DNA of 64,000 nt from Poecilobothrus nobilitatus (lineage: Eukaryota; Arthropoda; Insecta; Diptera; Dolichopodidae), in contig OX352773.1 of the NCBI GenBank assembly GCA_947095535.1, positions 261,539,590 to 261,603,589 on the forward strand, read 5' to 3'. The notes under the pieces were generated by a model. It was not told where the DNA came from, did not search any database, and saw only the letters and a list, made by a program, of their open reading frames with translations. Positions 60,788 through 64,000 of this stretch are shown here, piece by piece. A program made the position numbers and the translations under genes. The first letter of the stretch is position 1, and each line of letters opens with the position of its first letter.

Positions 60788-61018
60788 TTAAAGTGGAGTG
60801 CTAGAAAGCAGATAACCTTTTAAGATGGCAACTGGAAAGATCGCTGCGAAGTGCGGGTCCTTGAGAATGAAACCATCGTTTGATTCTTTAAGGGTGGCTA
60901 TGTTAACAAGCGCCTCATGAACTTGAGCTGAAGAACGAGTCGCAGAACATAGGCGTAAGTATTGTTGTCTATCCCTCTTGTCAAACAATAACAACAACAA
61001 AACTACTATAGTCAACAT
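60788..61018 (-). CDS. Candidate small coding region or exon, unknown
   Basis: This 76-codon minus-strand frame is the most protein-like in the window. It is less AT-rich than its flanks and uses mixed codons. After a Leu/Val run at residues 2-11 (from a GTT repeat) it reads 'DKRDRQQYLRLCSATRSSAQ', then 'VHEALVNIATLKESNDGFIL', then 'KDPHFAAIFPVAILKGYLLS'. The ATG start could be artificial: the stretch before residue 12 is pyrimidine-rich on the minus strand and ends in 'gacaag', so it may be a splice acceptor with the exon beginning around 60984. The hydrophobic start could alternatively be a signal-peptide core. No domain was recognised. It could be a terminal exon of a host gene or a fragment of a mobile-element gene. 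Confidence 0.35.
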   Translation of the reverse strand: MLTIVVLLLLLFDKRDRQQYLRLCSATRSSAQVHEALVNIATLKESNDGFILKDPHFAAIFPVAILKGYLLSSTPL

Positions 61019-62239
61019 AAATTGATCATTTGTATATTTTTTTTTGGCAAAATATGTTTTAGAGTTTTTCCGTTTTATAATTACTATAATTTTAAATTTA
61101 TTTTCATAAGAATATTAAGTAATACATTTTTCAGAATCTTTTGCTTTTATCATTATTTTAAAACAAATTTTAACCATATTCGTTAATAAAAGTTTTTCAT
61201 TAGTTACCAATTACCATATTATATTAGGATCTGTTTTAAGTAATAGTAGAGCAAAACACAAAAAGTTTGAAAATGTACCAAATAAAAAATGAACCCCAAG
61301 CATAAAAATAAAAGAAAAATTACATAAAAACCATTATAGAAAGTGTAAATATGTATACATATATAAAAAACATAAAGAACTACAACATTGTTTAATATTT
61401 TTTTTATTTTCCTTCGAAAAAAGAAACACAAAAAAAAAACGAAATTCGTATCTAATAAGCTTAAAAAAAAAGAAATAAAAAACTATAGGTGCACAGTGTT
61501 TTGTAGAGAACAAAATTCAAATTGACAGCTTATGTTATGTCCTCCAGCATAACTGTTTTTCAGTTATTATTACTTTTTTATGTCCTTGAATCTTTAAACA
61601 ATACATTTAGTCCTTATAATATAACTTTTTTATACACTTTTTTTTTTTTTTTCAATTTTATAATTTTTTTACTGATTCCATCTCACCTTAAAATGAAATT
61701 TTGTATTCATGAATCCTGTATATGTATATATGTATGTAAAAATGTCTTTTTTTTCATTTAAATTCAATTTCCCCAATATGAAACAAACAAAGCAATTGAT
61801 AATATGTTTGATATTCAAATTACCCTGAGTTTCCATTCTGCTTATCACACCAAAAACACATTTTTATGCATAAAAAAAAAAAAAACTAAATTTTAAAAAA
61901 CATTTTAAAATTGATTTTGGTTTATTTTCTTCTTTTTTTTTGGTATTGCAACATAAGTGTTTAATACCAGCGTATTGAAATTATTTTTTTAGTGCAGAAA
62001 CACTTTAAGATTTTGGAATAAATAGCATAATTAATGTCCTGTATCTATTATAAAATAAATTTCTAATGGACACATTTTCACTTTCTCCAAAAATGAAAAT
62101 ACAATTTTCCTTTTGAAATGTATAATTAAAAGTATTTCTCTAAGTTTCTGGATTTGCTGACCATTAGCGATCCTCAAGATTTAACTTCAAAAAAAGTTAA
62201 TTACATACACATTTAAAACTTTCAGCTACATAATAGTTA
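61019..62239. other. AT-rich stretch without recognisable genes
   Basis: Nothing was recognised. Confidence 0.5.
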
Positions 62240-62540
62240 CCCAGTAGAAAATCGGACTGTTCCGTACTAGTTAAGAACTGATTACAGCGAATTAGTAAAA
62301 GCATTACCTAACCGATTACCATAATTTAAATTTTAGTATTTAAACAAACTATTGATAACTTTAGTATCCGTGTGTTTTAAGAAAATAATAAAAATTACCT
62401 CATTATTACTTTTTGCATTTCAACCAACCCATTACCTTCAGCATTACTTTTTCAAAATTATATCAGTTCTAAAACTAGTTACCAAAGAGTAGTTATAGAA
62501 CTATTTATTTAAAGCACCAATTCTCCGATTTTCTAATGGG
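62240..62540. mobile_element. MITE-like element with 17-bp TIRs
   Basis: CCCAGTAGAAAATCGGA at 62240-62256 is the inverse of 62524-62540 with one mismatch. Inner segments also pair: 'ACTAGTTAAGAACTGAT' near 62266 against 'cagttctaaaactagtt' near 62464. It is 301 bp, non-coding, and no clear target duplication was seen. Confidence 0.65.
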
Positions 62541-63386
62541 ACCAAGGAACATTTGTATTTATTTAGCTCTTTTTTTGTATTAGTTCAACTTTCCGTGATC
62601 CCACTAACCATATATACGACAACAAAATAAAAATAAATTTTGAGATATACTGCCACAAAAAATTGATTTTTAAATTAAAATTTTTCTAAATAATAATGCC
62701 ACTGTGGCGATAAAATTATTAAATTTTGGTATAAAAATAATAACGGAATTCGAAAAAATTTAGTAAAATTACCCCTTGCAAAATACCTTTCTAAAAAAAC
62801 TATTTTGCTTATTCTATATAAAAAACAATTGTTTTTGATTAAATTTTAATTTAGAAAAGTTTCAAATAAAAATTTATTCACAGGTTTCCAATACCAACGT
62901 ATAGTGAAGGTTAATAGGAAAGACCCGTGGTACATTTTGTACCTGACTTTAAGTCCTATAAAAATAAAAAAAAACTTTTAAAACTTTCAACACTTTTAAG
63001 AATTTTTTTTGATGAAAGGATCACAAACAAAATTTGATTTTCATTTATTTCCCACAATTCAGTTTTAGTTGAGTTTTCATATGTAATCCATCTGTTACGA
63101 TGAAAAATGTGAAATATAAAATTTTATTGTGTAAGTGTACAATAATTGGTGTATATCTAAAAAAAATTATTAGTAAAAAGTAAAAGTTTTTATTTTATAA
63201 TGTTTTTATTTAATTTACTTTGTCCGGCGGAATAAAGAAACCCAAACTTGCTTCAAACATCATAACGAATTAAAACTTTAAATTTTTCGAAAACCATAAA
63301 ATCAATACATTAAAGAAATAAATTTTCAATAAAATATTTTGATAAGCATAAATAACATTTTTTGTAGTAAACCAACTCAAGTATTA
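62541..63386. other. AT-rich stretch without recognisable genes
   Basis: Nothing was recognised. Confidence 0.5.
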
Positions 63387-63651
63387 AAGTGGTGACCCAA
63401 TGCGCGCTTCCTCTCCCTCGTTGTTTTGACAGTAAAGCAAAAAACATTTATTTAAATGATATGTGAGCCTTTAAAATGTCTATTAGAAATTTGGAAAACT
63501 ATCACTATTTTAAAATATTTTTTTAAAAAGATAACAAATCACAATGTTGTTGTGATTTGTTATCTTTTTAAAAAAATATTTTAAAATAGTGATAGTTGGA
63601 AGTGATGTTGGAAGCGTTGCTTAAAACGATCCAAGCTTTGGGTCACCACCT
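63387..63651. mobile_element. Foldback element with perfect 48-bp palindrome
   Basis: The outer TIRs AAGTGGTGACCCAA (63387-63400) and the inverse of 63638-63651 differ at one position. Near the centre, arms 63497-63544 and 63550-63597 are perfect 48-bp inverted repeats around the 5-nt loop TGTTG. 'gcgcttcc' inside the left TIR weakly mirrors 'ggaagcg' on the right. Confidence 0.8.
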
Positions 63652-63796
63652 ATAATATACATATTCATTTCTAGAAGAAGAGAATGTTTCCATAATAGAG
63701 AAGAAAATGTTTCCATACTTTGAAAATATGTATTTCATAAAATAGATTTCTAAAGAAGCACTTCAAGATTGCAGAAATAATAAAACGGTGAGGTGT

Positions 63797-63844
63797 CATA
63801 AAGCCATATGTCATAAAGCCGTATTTTACAAATAAGGCTTTATG
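63797..63844. repeat. AAAGCCATATG repeat with hairpin
   Basis: 'tcataaagccatatg' is followed by a second 'tcataaagcc'. CATAAAGCC at 63812-63820 pairs with GGCTTTATG at 63836-63844. It resembles the element at 58118-58245. Confidence 0.55.
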
Positions 63845-63870
63845 GCCCATTCAAATGGCGACCTTCGCAG

Positions 63871-64000
63871 TTATTTCTTCCAGCCACTTTTCACCACTCC
63901 CTCAGTCCTTCCCTTCACAACTCCCTTCGCGCTTCTCTTGAAGGATTGGCACCTGCTTCCTGTAAACGCGGACGCGCTGACGAATGCAGACGCAGGGGTA
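63871..64000 (-). CDS. Partial open frame running off the window edge
   Basis: The last 130 bases are much more GC-rich than the rest. On the minus strand an open frame enters from the edge and reads 'TPASAFVSASAFTGSRCQSF', then 'KRSAKGVVKGRTEGVVKSGW', stopping at 63871-63873. It could be the C-terminus of a gene or the edge of another repeat. It is too short to judge, and no domain was recognised. Confidence 0.2.
   Translation of the reverse strand, partial: TPASAFVSASAFTGSRCQSFKRSAKGVVKGRTEGVVKSGWKK

Noticed and set aside
1..64000. Bacterial-type features (operons, ribosome binding sites, CRISPR, attachment sites, phage genes)
   Set aside because: None is present. Composition, SINEs with pol III boxes, and retrotransposon and mariner relics all indicate an animal nuclear genome.

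Overview
This is a very AT-rich, intron- or intergenic-like stretch of animal nuclear DNA, almost certainly from an insect and most probably a fly (Diptera). The main clue is several families of decayed elements whose 3' ends match the DINE-1/INE-1 (Helentron-associated) pattern known from flies. They carry a 'GAGTTATCGTGCGGACGG' stretch with an (ACGG)n run, a 'gatcctgattcagaatatata'-type segment in one family, and a terminal hairpin bounded by TATACCC and GGGTATA. Other insect signs are tRNA-derived SINEs, non-LTR retrotransposon relics and a mariner/Tc1-like transposase relic. No intact host gene, rRNA, CRISPR array or bacterial-type operon is visible.

Layout. 1-13.9 kb holds composite tRNA-headed SINEs (51, 12410, and inverted at 13527), a TIR element (3714-4647), Helentron-like family F copies (6080, 10830) and a broken reverse transcriptase (9301-10720). 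15-23 kb holds an inverted SINE, palindromes, a family D element (18413) and a 2.7 kb family E element with a 146-bp tandem array and two copies of its own 3' end (19926-22620). 24-28 kb has a 158-bp segment copied into a family D element 2.4 kb away, and the 3' end of an RTE-like retrotransposon. 30-38 kb has weak coding-like islands, an inverted family E element, a retrotransposon C-terminal relic and a transposase relic. 38-43 kb has a SINE, a complete family C element with terminal inverted repeats, and a 3.2 kb family D element expanded into a higher-order tandem array. 43-64 kb repeats the same families (C, D, F, SINEs), adds several 15-19 bp minisatellites, two small TIR/foldback elements, and a few open frames that may be exon fragments (best: 60788-61018, minus).

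How it fits together. Most of the recognisable sequence is non-autonomous mobile DNA. Families C, D, E and F share modules (simple (ACGG)n tract, 'acataacggtaaattaag' core, terminal hairpin) and look like branches of one Helentron-like group. In two of them the central repeats have expanded to satellite-like arrays. The transposase and reverse transcriptase relics all carry stops and frameshifts and cannot be active. All family assignments come from reading motifs by eye; no database search was possible.
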